Shown piece by piece: positions 1 to 8,217 of a stretch of 64,000 nt of DNA (its first letter is position 1; every line of letters starts with the position of its first letter). The position numbers were made by a program, and so were the translations under genes. The notes beneath the pieces were generated by a model, which was given only the letters and a program-made list of their open reading frames with translations, did no database searches and was not told where the DNA came from. This stretch comes from JAAYDY01 sp964500225 (GTDB lineage: Bacteria; Planctomycetota; Phycisphaerae; FEN-1346; JAACEH01), in assembly GCA_964500225.1 (NCBI GenBank), contig CAZCOA010000004.1, forward strand, positions 73,778 to 137,777, in the 5' to 3' direction.

Positions 1-970
1 CCCCGGCGCCACCTGCCAACGCAAGGTCCGCTTTCGTGCCCACCCGAAGCACGGCCGAAGTCCGGGCTTCACCAAGCAGCTGCGGCCGCGAACCTCGGGC
101 GGCTCCCGCCTCGCCCATCCATGCCTGGCCCGACAAATCGCACGTCTCAACCACAACGTCCGCCACGGCGGCCACGGCCCGCGCCCGTTCCACGCCGATT
201 TTTTCAACATGGTCCTCGGCTACCCGCAGGCCCGCCGTGTCGGCCAGGACTATCGGCAACCCGTCGAGCGACGCCGTCTCCGTCACCACGTCGCGCGTAG
301 TGCCGGGAATCTCCGTGACGATCACCCGATTCGCCCCGAGCAGGCGGTTGACCAGGCTGCTCTTGCCCGAATTCGGCGGGCCCACGACGGCCACTCGCGG
401 TGGTCGCTCGATAAACCTCCCCGTCCGCTGATAGCTCTGTAACAACATGTCCAACCGATCCCGGGCTTCCTTGAGCCGCCCCTCCTCCACGAGGACAATA
501 ACGGCGCGCACGGCCGCAGCCAGCAACCCGTTGCCCTGCGCGGTCACGATCAGTACGGGTCTCAGAGCAGCAAGTTGTGGCAACCACAACGCTGCTTCCA
601 CAGCAATCAAGCCCCTACCTTCGGCCTCCGCACGCGATCGCACGAAGTCAGGCCACGTACAACGCCGAAGTCCATACGACTCCAGCCGCTCCGCCACCGC
701 CTCCACCGCCGCCGGTCCGCCGTGACAATGAACCTCCACCTCTGCTTCACCCGACACGCGGACAATCACTTCGTCCACGGGCAGCCCCTGCTCGTCCACG
801 ATGCGACCATAGAACAAACGGCCCTGCCCGCCTTCCAGCGGACGGGAGCATCGGAATATGACTTGAACTATCTGGAGAACTCCGGGGCCGAACAGGCCCA
901 AGGTCGAGATGCCGCCGCGGCCGGGCGGCGTCAATTCGCAGAAGATGGCGTCGTCACGTGCGTCCGTCAT
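1..970 (-). CDS. mnmE: tRNA modification GTPase MnmE (3' end beyond window)
   Basis: The frame is open from an ATG at 970 to the left edge (about 323 codons). MnmE works with MnmG to install carboxymethylaminomethyl groups on wobble uridine 34 of certain tRNAs. The N-terminal part resembles the MnmE tetrahydrofolate-binding domain, with the motif EVEVHCHGGPA. The GTPase domain follows, with G1 GPPNSGKSSLVNRLL, a TTRD-type G2, G3 DTAG and a TKAD variant of the G4 NKxD motif. The C-terminal CxGK region would lie outside the window. The start codon overlaps the coaX stop by four bases (ATGA), so translation is probably coupled to the obg/coaX unit upstream. Family identity is clear from sequence; the pathway role is established knowledge. 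Confidence 0.93.
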   Translation of the reverse strand, partial: MTDARDDAIFCELTPPGRGGISTLGLFGPGVLQIVQVIFRCSRPLEGGQGRLFYGRIVDEQGLPVDEVIVRVSGEAEVEVHCHGGPAAVEAVAERLESYGLRRCTWPDFVRSRAEAEGRGLIAVEAALWLPQLAALRPVLIVTAQGNGLLAAAVRAVIVLVEEGRLKEARDRLDMLLQSYQRTGRFIERPPRVAVVGPPNSGKSSLVNRLLGANRVIVTEIPGTTRDVVTETASLDGLPIVLADTAGLRVAEDHVEKIGVERARAVAAVADVVVETCDLSGQAWMGEAGAARGSRPQLLGEARTSAVLRVGTKADLALAGGAG

Positions 971-2751
971 GGCCGTGACATGTAGGCGGCAACGAGACCT
1001 TCCAGCACCAGGTTGTCCCGAACCTCGTCAACACAGGCCAACAGCGGCAACAGGTACCCCAGTCCGCCGCCGGTTCCGACGACGCGGGCCTGGCCGCCCA
1101 GCATCCGTTTCTGTTCGGCAACCAGTCGTTCAACGGCTCCGGCCGAACCAAACAGCAATCCGCTGCGAATCGCCTGCTCGGTGTTCCGCCCCAGCGGCTC
1201 GACGGGGCCGTTCAGTCCCACCTCCGGCAGTGCCGCCGTCCTCGCCTTCAGTGCCCAGGCGCCCATCGACGGCCCCGGCAGAATCGCCCCGCCCAGAAAC
1301 CGCCCCTGGCCGTCCACGGCGTCCACTGTCGTGGCCGTGCCCACGTCCACCACCACCAGCGGTCCCCCGCCGATGCGCCACGCCCCCAGCGCCGCCAGAA
1401 GCCGATCCGCCCCGACACGCTCCGGCCGCTCGACTGCCGTTTCCATGGGAATGGGAAAATCCCGACGCGCTAACGCCATCGGTCCCGATGTGATCTCAGC
1501 CAACACCGGCCGCAGCTTCTCGGTCGCCTCCGGGTTGACGCTCGACACGACCACAGGCAAATCCGTCGGCCCGGACACCTCGTGACGAGACATCCGCAAG
1601 CACGCCGTCAGCCCACCCAGCTCCGACAACGGCACGCGGACGACTTCGCACAAACGACCGTCCACAACCAGGGCAAATCCCACGCGAGAATTGCCTACGT
1701 CGCAGGCTAACAGACGATCCGGCTCGCGCCGCCCGAATGGCATGGCCGCTCCCCCCCACGCATCCGTCGGAGCCAGCATCGATGCCAGCCGCCCCAACAG
1801 CGACCGCAACCCCTTGCGAGCCACGCCGCTGATGCCGAGCACCTCGCACCCCAACTCCTCGCTGAGCCGCCGACGCACCTCCTCGGCCCCGGTCAGGTCC
1901 ATCTTCGTGACAGCTACCAATTCCGGCCGCGCGGCCAGTTCGACGCTATAGTGCTCAATCTCCCTGCGAATCGTCCGGTAATTCTCCAGCGGGTCGCTGC
2001 CATCCGACGGCAACGGCTCCACCAAGTGCAACAACACACGTGTCCGCTCCACGTGCCGCAGAAAGCGATCGCCCAGACCAACGCCCTTGTGCGCCCCTTC
2101 GATCAGACCCGGCAAATCCGCCATCACGAAACGGTGCTCCACATCCACCTCCACGATGCCCAGGTACGGCTCTGTGGTTGTGAATGGATAGTCCGCGATC
2201 TTGGGCGTCGCCTTGCTCAGCGAGGCCAGCAATGTGCTCTTGCCCGCATTCGGCAGTCCCAGCAGCCCTACGTCGGCGATGAGTTTCAGTTCCAGGTGCA
2301 GGTTGCGACTCTCGCCCGGCTCGCCCGGCGTCGCAATCTCAGGCGTCTGCCGCGACGGCGTCGCGAAGTGGACGTTGCCCAGGCCGCCCTTGCCCCCCAC
2401 CGCCGCCACGAACCTCTCGCCCGCCTTCACCAGATCCTTGATGACCACCTGTCGGTCCGTGTCGGTGATCAACGTCCCGGGCGGCACACGAATGATCGTA
2501 TCCCGCCCGCTCTTGCCGGTACACTTCTGCCCCGAGCCGTTCTTGCCATTGGCCGCAATCCACCGCGGCCGCCCGCGAAAATCCAGCAACGTATTGACGC
2601 TCGGATCGGCGACAAACACGACGTCGCCGCCGCGCCCGCCGTCGCCGCCATCCGGCCCGCCGCGCGGCACGTGCGACTCGCGACGGAAGCTCACGCACCC
2701 ATTCCCGCCGTCGCCGGCCTTGACAAAAATGTCTGCCTCATCGATGAACAT
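967..2751 (-). CDS. obg-coaX: Obg/CgtA GTPase continuous in frame with type III pantothenate kinase (CoaX)
   Basis: A single 594-residue frame holds two enzymes. Residues 1 to about 337 are Obg/CgtA, the ribosome-assembly GTPase: a glycine-rich Obg fold (AGDGGNGCVSFRRE), then G1 GLPNAGKST, G3 DLPG and G4 TKMD. From about residue 337 it is a type III pantothenate kinase, first enzyme of coenzyme A synthesis, with DVGNSRVGFAL, the GADR catalytic region, DVGTATTVDAV and GTGGGLGYLL. The start is the ATG at 2751, with GGAG about 6 bases upstream. An internal ATG at 1743 (SD-like GGGGAG just before it) would give a CoaX of 258 residues, the usual size. It sits beside a run of seven G (1751-1757). 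Removing one G would end Obg at 1707 and leave CoaX as an overlapping separate gene. True fusion, internal start or assembly indel cannot be separated here. Confidence 0.88.
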   Translation of the reverse strand: MFIDEADIFVKAGDGGNGCVSFRRESHVPRGGPDGGDGGRGGDVVFVADPSVNTLLDFRGRPRWIAANGKNGSGQKCTGKSGRDTIIRVPPGTLITDTDRQVVIKDLVKAGERFVAAVGGKGGLGNVHFATPSRQTPEIATPGEPGESRNLHLELKLIADVGLLGLPNAGKSTLLASLSKATPKIADYPFTTTEPYLGIVEVDVEHRFVMADLPGLIEGAHKGVGLGDRFLRHVERTRVLLHLVEPLPSDGSDPLENYRTIRREIEHYSVELAARPELVAVTKMDLTGAEEVRRRLSEELGCEVLGISGVARKGLRSLLGRLASMLAPTDAWGGAAMPFGRREPDRLLACDVGNSRVGFALVVDGRLCEVVRVPLSELGGLTACLRMSRHEVSGPTDLPVVVSSVNPEATEKLRPVLAEITSGPMALARRDFPIPMETAVERPERVGADRLLAALGAWRIGGGPLVVVDVGTATTVDAVDGQGRFLGGAILPGPSMGAWALKARTAALPEVGLNGPVEPLGRNTEQAIRSGLLFGSAGAVERLVAEQKRMLGGQARVVGTGGGLGYLLPLLACVDEVRDNLVLEGLVAAYMSRP

Positions 2752-2786
2752 CGCCGCTCCAGTGAGACTCGCCCATCGCACCGACC

Positions 2787-2827
2787 GGACAAAAGAAAAC
2801 AGGGTGGCGCAGTGACGGGCCACCCTG
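2787..2827 (-). terminator. Rho-independent terminator after rpmA
   Basis: A perfect 9-bp inverted repeat (CAGGGTGGC at 2800-2808 with its complement at 2819-2827) is followed on the minus strand by TTTTCTTTTG. It lies 28 bases past the rpmA stop and before the obg start, so rpmA is at least partly insulated from obg. Confidence 0.85.
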
Positions 2828-2854
2828 CACAATCGCTACGGTTGGGGCACGACG

Positions 2855-3103
2855 CTAGTTGCCTTCCGGAACCACATTGACGCGCCGCAGCGAAACGAAC
2901 TCCACGGTGCCGTCGCAGAGAGCATACAACGTGTCATCGCGACCGCGAGCCACATTCCGGCCCGGCCGGAATTTCGTCCCGCGCTGCCGGACGATGATCG
3001 ATCCCGTGCTCACCCGCTCGCCGCCGAACACCTTCACGCCCAGATACTGCGGATTGCTGTCACGCCCGTTACGAGAAGAACCTTGTCCCTTTTTATGCGC
3101 CAT
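2855..3103 (-). CDS. rpmA: 50S ribosomal protein L27
   Basis: An 82-residue basic protein with the L27 signature: N-terminal MAHKKGQGSSRNGRDS, then QYLGVKVFGGERV and GSIIVRQRGTKFRPG. L27 sits near the peptidyl-transferase centre of the large subunit. The length matches the family. The usual partner rplU (L21) is not upstream; a secreted hypothetical gene is there instead, so the common rplU-rpmA-obg order is broken on one side. A terminator follows directly. Confidence 0.97.
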   Translation of the reverse strand: MAHKKGQGSSRNGRDSNPQYLGVKVFGGERVSTGSIIVRQRGTKFRPGRNVARGRDDTLYALCDGTVEFVSLRRVNVVPEGN

Positions 3104-3195
3104 GAAACATCACTCCCGAGTCCCGATGTCCTGATACTTGTATTCTCAATCCCACGACCGAATGCCCACTTCCTTCAAGCCGTGCGATCACCTGA

Positions 3196-3873
3196 CTACC
3201 GCCAGATCCATTTCTGCTTCAGCAGATACACTTTATCTTCGGAAATCCGCACATCGTCCCCGGGAACCGAAAAATCCAGTTCCATCGTCTTGCGCAGAAC
3301 CACTTCCTCGGGCTGCTCGCCCTCGACCGTTGCCGGCACCTTGCGGACCACGAACCGCCCGCTCAGCCCCGTCACGAAGATCTTGAAACCGTCCATCTGC
3401 GTGTCCACTTCGCGGAAGATGAAAATCCCGTCCTGGGCCTCTTCCGCGCCGGCTTTCAGCGAGGGCTTGATCTTCAGTTCCTGCCCTTCCTCGGCCTTCT
3501 CGTTCGCATCGCCCATCATCTGGACGCTGTTCTTCAAGTCCGCCAGCCGGTACTGCTGCCTGACCGCCTCCTGAACATCCGGCCGGATCACATCGTAGGC
3601 CACCTTGCCGTTGTTCGTAAACAATGTAGCCTGCGGCACAAACGCCCGCGCCTCGCCGGTGTTGTTCGTCACGGTGTAGAGCATGAACCAGTAGGCTTCC
3701 GCCTGGCCCCCCTCGCCCTTGACGACGATCCGCTGGGGCATACGGAACGTAAAATCAAGATCCCACGGCTCGCCCTTGATCGAGTCCAGAGAGACTTCCT
3801 CGGTCTCGATCGCCGCAAACGCCAAGGCCGCCACTGCAAGGACCGCTGCCAGCGCCACAGTCAGGCTACGCAT
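3196..3873 (-). CDS. Secreted hypothetical protein
   Basis: A 225-residue protein with a clear Sec signal peptide (MRSLTVALAAVLAVAALAFA) and a mostly beta-type, charged mature part. I do not recognise a named family. The pattern YTVTNNTGEARAFVPQ, FTNNGKVAYDVI near residues 70-95 and FVTGLSGRFVV near 165 suggests an immunoglobulin-like or DUF-type exported domain, as seen in planctomycete hypotheticals. The ATG at 3873 is preferred over the GTG at 3882 because AGGAG lies eight bases before the ATG but only one base before the GTG. It follows rnfB by only 32 bases on the same strand, so it may be the last gene of the rnf transcript. Confidence 0.7.
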   Translation of the reverse strand: MRSLTVALAAVLAVAALAFAAIETEEVSLDSIKGEPWDLDFTFRMPQRIVVKGEGGQAEAYWFMLYTVTNNTGEARAFVPQATLFTNNGKVAYDVIRPDVQEAVRQQYRLADLKNSVQMMGDANEKAEEGQELKIKPSLKAGAEEAQDGIFIFREVDTQMDGFKIFVTGLSGRFVVRKVPATVEGEQPEEVVLRKTMELDFSVPGDDVRISEDKVYLLKQKWIWR

Positions 3874-3905
3874 TGAGCACACTCCTACTTTGCCCTAAGC
3901 CCTTG

Positions 3906-4760
3906 TCAAGCCACCTCTTGTTGGGCCGCTAGTTTACCTTTCGCCGGCCGCCGTGACAAGCGAAAATTGCCGATCGCGCCCGTCGGACACACTTTAACGC
4001 ATTTTCCGCACGAAATGCACGTTTCCACATCCACCCGAGCCAGAAAATCCGTCACGTGAATCGCCTTGCCTTCCACAGGGCAGACGCTTTCGCATTTTTT
4101 GCATCCGACGCAGCCCACCGAGCAAATCTTGCGGACGTCGCCTCCTTTGTCAAGGCTGCGGCAGAGCACGGCCACCATGCTCTTGGCCGGCAGGATACGA
4201 ATCACCTGCTTCGGACATGCGTCCGCGCACGTGCCGCAGGCTGTGCATTTTTCCTCGATAATGTGCGGTAGGCCATCCTCGCCCATCACAATAGCGTCAA
4301 ACGGGCACACTGCGGCACAGGTGCCCAGGCCGATGCACCCCCAACGGCATCCCTTGGCTCCGTCCTGCATCAGCATGGCCGCCCGACAGTCCATCACCCC
4401 CTGGTATCCGAATCGCTCGGCCACGCGGTTGCCGCCCTGGCACAGGACGACCGCCACCTGTTTCGCCTTCTCCTCGGCTACCAGGCCCATGATCTCGGCC
4501 ACTCGGCGCGCCACCTCGATGCCGCCGGGCACGCACTCGCTCGGCCCCACCTTGCCCGCCGCCACCGCCGACGCATACGCCGCGCAGCCGCCGAACCCGC
4601 ACGCACCGCAATTGGCGCTCGGCAGAACCGCCTCGATCTGTTCGGCACGCGGATCGCTTTGCACGTGGAACACTCGGCTTGCCACCGCCAGACCGACGCC
4701 AAACACGACGGCCAGCGTCCCAAGCACCGCAACCGCTGCGATGACGTAGCTCCACTCCAT
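3906..4760 (-). CDS. rnfB: Electron transport complex subunit RnfB, long polyferredoxin form
   Basis: RnfB takes electrons from reduced ferredoxin into the Rnf complex, which couples ferredoxin:NAD oxidation to ion transport. From the ATG at 4760 the protein has 284 residues: an N-terminal membrane helix (VIAAVAVLGTLAVVFGVGLA), the CGACGFGGCAAYA iron-sulfur motif, then four further ferredoxin-type clusters (GTCAAVCP, CTACGTCADACP, CVGCKKCESVCP, CISCGKCVKVCP). The enterobacterial form has only two of these, so this resembles the extended RnfB of anaerobes. It is the third gene of an rnfE-rnfA-rnfB run; rnfC, D and G are not next to it. Confidence 0.94.
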   Translation of the reverse strand: MEWSYVIAAVAVLGTLAVVFGVGLAVASRVFHVQSDPRAEQIEAVLPSANCGACGFGGCAAYASAVAAGKVGPSECVPGGIEVARRVAEIMGLVAEEKAKQVAVVLCQGGNRVAERFGYQGVMDCRAAMLMQDGAKGCRWGCIGLGTCAAVCPFDAIVMGEDGLPHIIEEKCTACGTCADACPKQVIRILPAKSMVAVLCRSLDKGGDVRKICSVGCVGCKKCESVCPVEGKAIHVTDFLARVDVETCISCGKCVKVCPTGAIGNFRLSRRPAKGKLAAQQEVA

Positions 4761-4804
4761 GACCGAATCCACTCCCTCTGTCCGGCGCACGCGGCCGACG
4801 ACCG

Positions 4805-5476
4805 TTAGAGCTCAATGCCGAACAGCTTGCTGAATCCCAGGAACGCCAGCGCCATCAGGCCGGTCGAGATGAAGGCGATCGGCACGTTTTGCATGGACTT
4901 CGGCACCCGAGCCACCGCCAGACGCTCGCGGATGCCGCTCATCAAAATCATGGCCAACGTAAACCCCACGCCCCCGCAGAACCCCATCCAGACGGCCTTT
5001 CCCAGCGTCAGCGGCGCGTCCGGGTATTTCCAGTCGCTGGTCGTCAACAGCGCCACGCCCATCACGGCACAGTTGGTCGTAATGAGCGGCAAATAGATGC
5101 CCAATGCCTTGTAGAGCACAGGCACGCTCTTGCGGAGCACCATTTCAACAAACTGCACGAGCACAGCAATGATCAGGATGTAGCTAACCGTTTTCAGAAC
5201 CAGGACATACCCGTCGGCCGGCATCTCCTTGACGACGCCCAAGGCCACCAGCAGATTGAATCCGTCGGGCCCGGGATGGACCAGCACGTACTTGTAGAGC
5301 AGCGACGTGGCGAACGCCGCCAGGGTCATGACGAACATCACCGCGAACCCCATGCCGACGGCATCGCTGGTGCGCCGCGTCACGCCGATAAACGGACACA
5401 GACCCAGGAAACGCGCCAGAACCATATTCGAGATCAGGATGGTCCCGATGGCGATTTCGACATATCCCACGTGCAT
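4805..5476 (-). CDS. rnfA: Electron transport complex subunit RnfA
   Basis: A 223-residue integral membrane protein of the RnfA/NqrE family. Hydrophobic helices fill nearly its whole length, with family motifs ISNMVLARFLGLCPF near the start and TTNCAVMGVALL near the middle. RnfA and RnfE form an inverted-topology pair in the membrane core of Rnf. An AGGAG lies 10 bases before the ATG at 5476. The gap to rnfE upstream is 21 bases and to rnfB downstream 44 bases, consistent with one transcript. Confidence 0.95.
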   Translation of the reverse strand: MHVGYVEIAIGTILISNMVLARFLGLCPFIGVTRRTSDAVGMGFAVMFVMTLAAFATSLLYKYVLVHPGPDGFNLLVALGVVKEMPADGYVLVLKTVSYILIIAVLVQFVEMVLRKSVPVLYKALGIYLPLITTNCAVMGVALLTTSDWKYPDAPLTLGKAVWMGFCGGVGFTLAMILMSGIRERLAVARVPKSMQNVPIAFISTGLMALAFLGFSKLFGIEL

Positions 5477-5497
5477 GGCGGCAATGCTCCTGCCTGC

Positions 5498-6211
5498 TCA
5501 CTGCGCCGACGGCTCGGCCGCAGCAGATCCGTCCTTGGCCTTCTCGTCGGCCGAGGTCGTAAACCGCACCGGCTGCGCGGCCGCCCGTTGCGCGGCCCGC
5601 TTCCGATTCCCGATCGCGTTGAACAACCCGAACAACAGGCCGATCACGATAAACGCCCCCGGCGCCAGCACCGCGATCGTCGCAGGCGCCGCCAGAGCTT
5701 CCGGCGCGTCGCTGTAGCCCGACCACACCGTGTAGCCCAAGAACGTCCCCTTGCCAATCAGTTCGCGGATGGTCCCTATCATCACCAGGACACCCGTGTA
5801 GCCCAACCCGATACCGACGGCATCGCCGATCGACGCCACGACGCCGTTGCGGCTCGCGAAGGCCTCCGCCCGACCCAAAATGATGCAATTGACCACAATC
5901 AGCGGAATGAAAATGCCCAATTGCTTGTTGATCTCCGCCGGTGCCAGCGCCTTCATCAGAATCTCGACCATCGTCACGAACCCGGCGATGACCACGATGT
6001 AGCAGGCGATGCGGACTTCCTTGGGAATGAGCTTCTTGATCAGGTTGATCAGAATGTTCGAGCACAGCAGCACCACCGACGCCGCCAGCCCCATCGCCAG
6101 CCCGTTCTTGACGCTTGTCGTCACGGCCAGCGTCGGACATAGCCCGAGCATCAGCCCGAACACCGGGTTGCTCTTGACCGCCTTGTCCAGAAGCGATTTC
6201 AGAAGGTTCAC
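5498..6211 (-). CDS. rnfE: Electron transport complex subunit RnfE
   Basis: A membrane protein of the RnfE/NqrD family, about 237 residues from the GTG at 6211, which has AAGGGG upstream; a TTG at 6238 would extend it. Motifs include GLMLGLCPTLAVTTSV, VVNCIILGRAEAFA and MIGTIRELIGKGTFLG. The C-terminal 40 residues after the last helix are hydrophilic, rich in Ala, Lys and Arg, and longer than I expect for the family. It is first in the rnfE-A-B unit, directly behind a good promoter, so rnfC, D and G are not co-transcribed upstream of it. Confidence 0.94.
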   Translation of the reverse strand: MNLLKSLLDKAVKSNPVFGLMLGLCPTLAVTTSVKNGLAMGLAASVVLLCSNILINLIKKLIPKEVRIACYIVVIAGFVTMVEILMKALAPAEINKQLGIFIPLIVVNCIILGRAEAFASRNGVVASIGDAVGIGLGYTGVLVMIGTIRELIGKGTFLGYTVWSGYSDAPEALAAPATIAVLAPGAFIVIGLLFGLFNAIGNRKRAAQRAAAQPVRFTTSADEKAKDGSAAAEPSAQ

Positions 6212-6255
6212 GGCAATCCCCTTCACAGTGCGGCACAACGTACCGCAAAACCGGA

Positions 6256-6283
6256 ATCATACTCCCACGCCACCGCGCGTCAA
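6256..6283 (-). promoter_or_regulatory. Sigma-70-type promoter of rnfEAB
   Basis: On the minus strand TTGACG (6278-6283), a 16-base spacer and TATGAT (6256-6261). The predicted start of transcription is about 35-40 bases before the rnfE GTG. It lies in the divergent gap between rnfE and the cation exporter. Confidence 0.75.
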
Positions 6284-6346
6284 GACCTATATCGCCAGGA
6301 GCACTCCTGACTTTCGCATTGCATCCCCCGCGACCTTCACGCTACC

Positions 6347-7609
6347 ATGCGGGTAATCATGGCCGACTCTACGCGCCAAGACTCTGCGGCCCCCCTGCCC
6401 CCGTCGCCGTCGATTGCGACCGAGGAGGCGAACCGCTATGCCCACGGTCGCAGGGCGGCCGTCGTGAGCATCCTCGGCAATGCTCTGCTGGCCGCGGTCA
6501 AGCTCGCGTTGGGGGTTCTGACCAACAGCATCAGCCTCATGGCCGACGCCGCACACACGGCCAGCGACATGCTCACCAGCGTCGTCGTGTGGGTCGGTCT
6601 GCGCGTGGCGCGGCTCCCGGCCGATGCCAAGCACCCCTGGGGCCACGGCCGCGCCGAGACCATTGCCGCCCTGGTGGTGGCCGTGCTGCTCGGCGCCGTC
6701 GGATTCGATCTGGCCTGGAGCAGCGTCGCCCGGATCGCCCGTCCGCCCGTCATCGGCGAGACCGTTGGCGGCGCGGGGCTGCTGCTGTCGGCGGGCATCA
6801 TTCTGGCCAGCGTGTTTCTCAAGGCCTGGATGGGGCGCTATGCGGCACAGGTCGGGAGGTCGATCAAGAACCAGTCGCTCCTGGCCGACGCCTGGCACCA
6901 TTACAGCGACGCCTTCAGCTCGCTGTTCGTCGTGGTTGCGCTGGTGCTTGCCCGCTTCGGCATCTACGGCGCCGACGGATGGATGGGGTTGGCCGTGTCC
7001 GTGGTGATCCTAGGCACCGCCTGGCATCACACGCGGCTGGCCGGATCCACCCTGCTTGGCGAGAGTCCCGACACGGAGCTGGTCGGGCGCATCGAACAGG
7101 CCGCCCGAGGGGTCCAGGGGGTGACGCACGTCCATGGCATCTCCGTCCACGACTATGGCCGCCGCAAGGTCGTTTCGCTTCACATCCATGTGCCCGCCAA
7201 CCAATCGCTGAACATGGCTCACCATGTGGCGTCTCAGGTGGAAATCGCCATCGGCCGCGACATCGGCCTGGCCGCACTGGTCCACGCCGAACCCGAAGGA
7301 TCCTCCCCCGGCTGCGACCGCATCGCCACGATCCGCCATACGATCACCGACATGCTGGCCCGGCACCCGGCCGTCGTCAGTTTCCACGCCGTGAGCGTGC
7401 TACCCGAAAACCACGGTCTGGAAATCGAGTTTCATGTCCACATTCTTCCCATGTCTTCTATCGACGAAGCCCACCGGCTCGAGCATAGCCTCCAGGAGCA
7501 GCTCGTGGCCGCCCTGGGCGACGTCCATGTACATGTCCACGTGGAACCCTGCGTCCTGAAGTGCGGCAACTGCCCTGATGCGTGTGGGGTCGAGCGTCCG
7601 GGAATGTAG
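6347..7609 (+). CDS. CDF-family cation efflux protein with doubled cytoplasmic domain
   Basis: A 420-residue cation diffusion facilitator that exports divalent metal such as Zn or Fe in exchange for protons. Metal-site helices are visible as ADAAHTASD (second helix) and ADAWHHYSD (fifth helix), each with an H-x3-D pair. After residue about 250 come two ZT-dimer-like cytoplasmic repeats (HGISVHDYGRRKVVSLHIHV and FHAVSVLPENHGLEIEFHVH); most family members have one. The tail ends with a Cys-rich CVLKCGNCPDAC, a plausible metal or redox site. The start may be 6347 or the ATG at 6359; neither has a strong SD. The metal cannot be assigned from sequence. Confidence 0.9.
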   Translation: MRVIMADSTRQDSAAPLPPSPSIATEEANRYAHGRRAAVVSILGNALLAAVKLALGVLTNSISLMADAAHTASDMLTSVVVWVGLRVARLPADAKHPWGHGRAETIAALVVAVLLGAVGFDLAWSSVARIARPPVIGETVGGAGLLLSAGIILASVFLKAWMGRYAAQVGRSIKNQSLLADAWHHYSDAFSSLFVVVALVLARFGIYGADGWMGLAVSVVILGTAWHHTRLAGSTLLGESPDTELVGRIEQAARGVQGVTHVHGISVHDYGRRKVVSLHIHVPANQSLNMAHHVASQVEIAIGRDIGLAALVHAEPEGSSPGCDRIATIRHTITDMLARHPAVVSFHAVSVLPENHGLEIEFHVHILPMSSIDEAHRLEHSLQEQLVAALGDVHVHVHVEPCVLKCGNCPDACGVERPGM

Positions 7610-7667
7610 GCAAACTCTGAAGTGAGACCCGGTGTGCCAATCGAACCCCATGGGCCTTGGGAGCAGC

Positions 7668-8168
7668 TCAGCGGCGGCGACTCTGCCTTCGGCTCATTTC
7701 GCGCCGCGTGTCGCGTTCCGTATCCCGCCGCTTGATGTCCTCGCGTTTGTCGAATTCTCGCTTGCCGCGCGCCACCGCCAACTCGATCTTGGCTTTGCCT
7801 CGGCTCCAGTGAACGTCCAGAGGCACCAGCGTGTATCCGGCCACCGCCGCCCGCGTCAGCGTTCGGCGGATCTCGCGGCGATGCACAAGCAGCTTGCGAG
7901 TCCGCCGCGGGTCGTGCTGCACGGGACCCGCCTGGTCGTACGGGCCGATGTGCATATTATACAGATAGACCTCGCCGTTCTGGACCCGCGCGAACGCCTC
8001 GTCAAGGTTGCCCCTGCCGTCGCGAAGGCTCTTGACCTCGCTGCCCTCCAGCACAATTCCCGCCTCGAGCGTCTCCTCGATATGGAAATTGAACCGGGCT
8101 TTGCGGTTGCGGATGATCGGATTGCCGGGCGACGATTCGCCCGCGCCTTGGGTCTTCTTGCCTGTCAT
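7668..8168 (-). CDS. smpB: tmRNA-binding protein SmpB
   Basis: A 166-residue SmpB, which delivers tmRNA to stalled ribosomes for trans-translation. Motifs are IIRNRKARFNFHIEETLEAGI, GSEVKSLRDGRGNL and the basic C-terminal tail (KREDIKRRDTERDTRRE) that enters the mRNA channel. Convergent with the CDF gene. No SD precedes the ATG at 8168; instead an extended -10 promoter ends eight bases upstream, so the mRNA is probably leaderless. The tmRNA gene (ssrA) is not in the window. Confidence 0.97.
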   Translation of the reverse strand: MTGKKTQGAGESSPGNPIIRNRKARFNFHIEETLEAGIVLEGSEVKSLRDGRGNLDEAFARVQNGEVYLYNMHIGPYDQAGPVQHDPRRTRKLLVHRREIRRTLTRAAVAGYTLVPLDVHWSRGKAKIELAVARGKREFDKREDIKRRDTERDTRREMSRRQSRRR

Positions 8169-8176
8169 GGTGCGGG

Positions 8177-8185
8177 ATTATAGCA
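8177..8185 (-). promoter_or_regulatory. Extended -10 promoter of smpB (leaderless transcript)
   Basis: The minus strand reads TGCTATAAT, a perfect extended -10 element, ending eight bases before the smpB ATG. Transcription would start at or next to the start codon. No good -35 is seen, as is usual for extended -10 promoters. Confidence 0.65.
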
Positions 8186-8217
8186 GGATGCGACGACAAC
8201 GCCACCCACGAAATGCC

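Noticed and set aside
4889..6142. Plus-strand open frame of 417 codons opposite rnfA and rnfE
   Set aside because: His/Arg/Gln-rich shadow without recognisable domains; both membrane proteins on the minus strand are clear.
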